Position numbers and translations under genes: made by a program
NCBI GenBank assembly: GCA_003158885.1
Contig: PMLN01000312.1
Span: 1 to 7,952, forward strand
Reading direction: 5' to 3'
Length of the DNA stretch: 7,952 bases
From: Anaerolineae bacterium
Lineage (GTDB): Bacteria > Chloroflexota > Anaerolineae > Anaerolineales > Villigracilaceae
Shown here: piece after piece, positions 6,330 to 7,952 of the stretch
Position numbering within the stretch: the first letter of the stretch is position 1
Layout: each line of letters opens with the position of its first letter
Notes under the pieces: model-generated
What the model was told of the DNA's origin: nothing
Database searches by the model: none
Seen by the model: the letters and a program-made list of their open reading frames with translations, nothing else

Positions 6330-7282
6330 ATGGTTATCGAAGATCCTGCGGTAAGCAGGGCTGAGGTTCAGCTTAACCCAAGCCGGGTGACGGAAGACCG
6401 CGTGGTTTCGACCACGTGTCCATATTGCGGGGTGGGATGCACGCTCGAATTACACGTCAAGGATGATTTCATTTACAAGGTCACATCGCCGTTTGACTCG
6501 CCCGTCAATCACGGCAATTTGTGCGTTAAAGGGCGCTTTGGTTACGATTACATCTATCATCCCAGCCGCATAACTACGCCCTTGGTAAGAAGATATCTGT
6601 TGGAGGGAAAACCTAAGCCAGAGAATAGAGAGCAGAGATTTGGGATTAGTAATAACGATGCTCCACACTCTTCTCATCTAGCCTCTAATCATCTAATCTC
6701 TGATCCCTGGGATTGGGTCGAGACCGATTGGGATACCGCCCTTAATATCGTGACGGATAACCTCCTGCGCATCTACCGGCGCGCTGGCCCGGACGCCATG
6801 GCGGTGTACTGCTGCGCCAAGGCCACCAATGAAGATAATTATCTGATGCAGAAAATGTTCCGCTAAAAGAGCAACCCGATGATGAATACCCCTTCATCCT
6901 GACCACCGGACGATTGCTGGAACACTGGCACGGCGGCACGATGACGCGCCACTCCGCCTTGAATGAGATCTATCCTGAAGCACGCGTCGAAATCCATCCC
7001 GCCGATGCGGAAATCCACGGCATCCGCAATGGTGACTCAGTGCGCTTGCAGACGCGGCGCGGGGAAGTGGTGATGCGCGCCACCGTAACGGGAAAGGCGG
7101 CCATCGGTGTGATCTTTATTCCGTGGCATTTTGCGGAAGCCGCCGGTAACTTGTTGACCAATGATGCCCTCGACCCGCAAGCCCTGATTCCCGAGTTCAA
7201 GGCCTGCGCGGTGCAGGTTTTTCCTGCACGGGAGGATGATTTGCCGAATCCTGAAGTGAAGGTGGAGAGGGGGCGATATTAA
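6330..7282 (+). pseudogene. Second formate dehydrogenase catalytic subunit, internally deleted and frameshifted
   Basis: 6330-6866 encodes a normal N-terminal part: the [4Fe-4S] motif CPYCGVGC with a later Cys in NLCVKG, continuing to NEDNYLMQKMFR, where it meets TAA (6864-6866). From about 6860 the -1 shifted frame reads PLKEQPDDEYPFILTTGRLLEHWHGGTM and continues as the C-terminal dinucleotide-binding domain to TAA at 7280-7282. Aligned by eye to the intact paralogue upstream, residues ~124-573 (about 450 codons, 1.35 kb) are missing. These include the catalytic Sec/Cys and most of the pterin-binding domains. CCGC at 6860-6863 fits both sides of the join, suggesting a microhomology deletion. 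A strong ribosome site GGAGG (6318-6322) and a weak promoter-like TTGTTC/TATGGA (6270-6299) remain. A ~30-residue insert coded by heptamer repeats lies at 6620-6713. An assembly error is the main alternative. Confidence 0.88.
6620..6713. repeat. Degenerate heptanucleotide repeat with inverted arms, inside the second fdhF
   Basis: The left arm is phased heptamers AGAGAAT, AGAGAGC, AGAGATT, TGGGATT, AGTAATA (6620-6654). The right arm is of the complementary type: CTAGCCT (6678), CTAATCAT, CTAATCT (6693), CTGATCC (6700), CTGGGAT (6707-6713). The insertion preserves the frame and separates the conserved TTPLVRR segment from WVETDWDTAL. In the paralogue at 4103 only about ten residues join the equivalent points. 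Confidence 0.7.
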
Positions 7283-7334
7283 AAACAAACAAGAACTTCC
7301 CTTTCTTGGACAACTCCGAAGGAAAGGATGAGCT

Positions 7335-7345
7335 TATGCTATACT
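7335..7345 (+). promoter_or_regulatory. Extended -10 promoter, probable leaderless start
   Basis: TGCTATACT (7337-7345) is an extended -10 element (TG-n-TATACT). A start 6-7 bases downstream falls at about 7351-7352, the first base of the GTG codon of the next gene. No good -35 box is seen 17 bases upstream. Confidence 0.45.
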
Positions 7346-7351
7346 TAAGGC

Positions 7352-7561
7352 GTGGACGAGAATCAATTTCCCCGGCTGGACAGGAAAGTGTTTGCGGTAG
7401 TATCTTCTTTCGAGGAAGCTGACCGGCAAGATAAGGTGTATTGGCTTTCACGGACACCAGTTGAACGCTTGCAATACATGGAACTTTTGCGGAGAATCAA
7501 TTATGGCTCTGACGCTATCGTCCGACTTCAAAGAGTTCTTGAGGTTGCTGAAAGAGCATAA
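7352..7561 (+). CDS. Small hypothetical protein upstream of a nucleotidyltransferase-type gene
   Basis: This 69-residue, charged, probably helical protein contains FEEADRQDKVYWLSRTPVERLQ. The pattern 'SFEEAD..D..YWL..TP.ERL...E.LR..NYG' is one I recall from small proteins encoded directly before nucleotidyltransferase-fold (AbiEii/MNT-like) genes in many environmental bacteria and archaea. Its function is unknown; a toxin-antitoxin-like pair is suggested by context only. The start must be GTG 7352, because an in-frame TAA lies at 7346-7348 and there is no ribosome site at a useful distance. Its end overlaps the following gene by 59 bases in another frame, an arrangement consistent with coupled translation. 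Confidence 0.6.
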   Translation: MDENQFPRLDRKVFAVVSSFEEADRQDKVYWLSRTPVERLQYMELLRRINYGSDAIVRLQRVLEVAERA

Positions 7562-7613
7562 CGTTCGTTATCTTATCATAGGGGGATACGCTGATTTGGA
7601 AAAGCTTTCATAA
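7503..7613 (+). pseudogene. Nucleotidyltransferase-fold gene remnant, internally deleted
   Basis: The ATG at 7503 opens a 36-residue frame beginning MALTLSSDFKEFLRLLKEHN and then VRYLIIGGYA. This is the usual N-terminus of stand-alone nucleotidyltransferase-fold proteins (AbiEii/MNT-like), up to the GG-containing nucleotide-binding turn. After GGYA one expects a long domain with catalytic Asp residues. Instead the frame reads DLEKLS and stops at TAA (7611-7613). DLEKLS resembles the KDLEDLEKL-type end of such proteins, so the middle of the gene (perhaps 100 or more codons) seems to be missing while both ends stay in frame. The catalytic residues are gone. A truncation with a chance tail is the alternative. 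Confidence 0.6.
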
Positions 7614-7621
7614 GGGCAGCG

Positions 7622-7952
7622 TCAAACCTCCATTTCATAAACCCGATAGCGCCGCAGGGGAATCGCTCCCAGTTTCTTGATGGCGTTGATCATCGGCCAG
7701 TTATCTTCCAGCACGTAGTTGATTTCCATCCAGGTTTCGGACGTGTAAAGTGATTCATATAAGGCGCGGTAGAGCAGGCTGTCCACGGCCTTGCCCTGGT
7801 ATTCGGGGATCACCCCGAGGGCAAACATGCGATAACGTTTCAAGCGCGGAATCCCCGTTAGAAGTTTGAACCAGCCAAAAGGCAGGAGCGAACCGTTCAG
7901 TCCTTTGAGCAGTGAATTGACATCCGGGATCGCAATGGCAAACCCGACCGGA
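7622..7952 (-). CDS. GNAT-family N-acetyltransferase (N-terminus outside window)
   Basis: On the minus strand the frame is open from the right edge to the TGA at 7622-7624, giving about 109 residues of the C-terminal half. It begins PVGFAIAIPDVNSLLKGLNG. The acetyl-CoA binding motif A is visible in FALGVIPEYQGKAVDSLLY, with the QGKAVD loop in place of the usual Q/R-x-x-G-x-G/A. Later NYVLEDNWPMINAIKKLGA is the motif B region, where the Asn-containing helix precedes the last strand. The pattern of PDVN, LNG and PFGW followed by an R-rich link is typical of YghO-like acetyltransferases. Its substrate is unknown. It converges with the remnant at 7503-7613, leaving only 8 bases between stops. The TTG at 7843 is internal, not the start. 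Confidence 0.85.
   Translation of the reverse strand, partial: PVGFAIAIPDVNSLLKGLNGSLLPFGWFKLLTGIPRLKRYRMFALGVIPEYQGKAVDSLLYRALYESLYTSETWMEINYVLEDNWPMINAIKKLGAIPLRRYRVYEMEV

Noticed and set aside
1258..6713. CRISPR or microsatellite arrays
   Set aside because: Units are 7 bases, degenerate, lack unique spacers and lie within reading frames.
7622..7843. Complete 73-residue minus-strand protein starting at 7843
   Set aside because: The frame stays open to the window edge with conserved acetyltransferase sequence, so the TTG at 7843 is internal.

Overview
The window most resembles a fragment of an anaerobic bacterial genome of the phylum Chloroflexota, probably class Anaerolineae. That placement is an inference from the fused NuoE-NuoF protein, the selenocysteine formate dehydrogenase and the degenerate heptanucleotide repeats inside genes; no 16S or marker gene is present to confirm it. 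Base composition is uneven: the main genes are GC-rich, while the first 740 bases and roughly 3530-4050 are clearly AT-rich.

Layout. 1-738 is the 3' part of a family 10 glycoside hydrolase (xylanase type), cut by the window edge. At 794-822 a good sigma70-type promoter begins a formate dehydrogenase locus: a fused NuoE/NuoF-like NADH-oxidoreductase subunit (841-2814), a HoxU/NuoG-N-terminus-like iron-sulfur subunit (2827-3528), an AT-rich small membrane protein followed by a terminator (3553-3970), then the catalytic subunit (4103-6193). The catalytic gene looks like two ORFs but is one selenoprotein: the in-frame TGA at 4514-4516 lies exactly where FdhF-type enzymes have selenocysteine and is followed by a bacterial SECIS hairpin with a GGTCT loop. 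A strong terminator (6209-6246) closes it. Together the three subunits would pass electrons from formate at the Mo/W-selenocysteine site through Fe-S clusters to FMN and NAD+, or run in reverse as a CO2 reductase.

After the terminator is a second formate dehydrogenase catalytic gene (6330-7282) that has lost about 450 internal codons, including its active site, and is frameshifted at the junction. Next are a small protein (7352-7561) probably made from a leaderless message, and a nucleotidyltransferase-type gene (7503-7613) that also looks internally deleted. A GNAT-family acetyltransferase runs inward on the minus strand from the right edge (7622-7952).

The least ordinary signal is a set of degenerate 7-nt-period repeats embedded in frame in protein-coding DNA at three places (1258-1336, 2521-2710, 6620-6713). 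Two of them have an inverted-arm architecture. They add a loop to the NuoE domain, a Lys-rich tail to the NuoF domain, and a linker to the second FdhF. They resemble in style the short tandem heptanucleotide repeats known from cyanobacteria, but here they have been turned into protein sequence.
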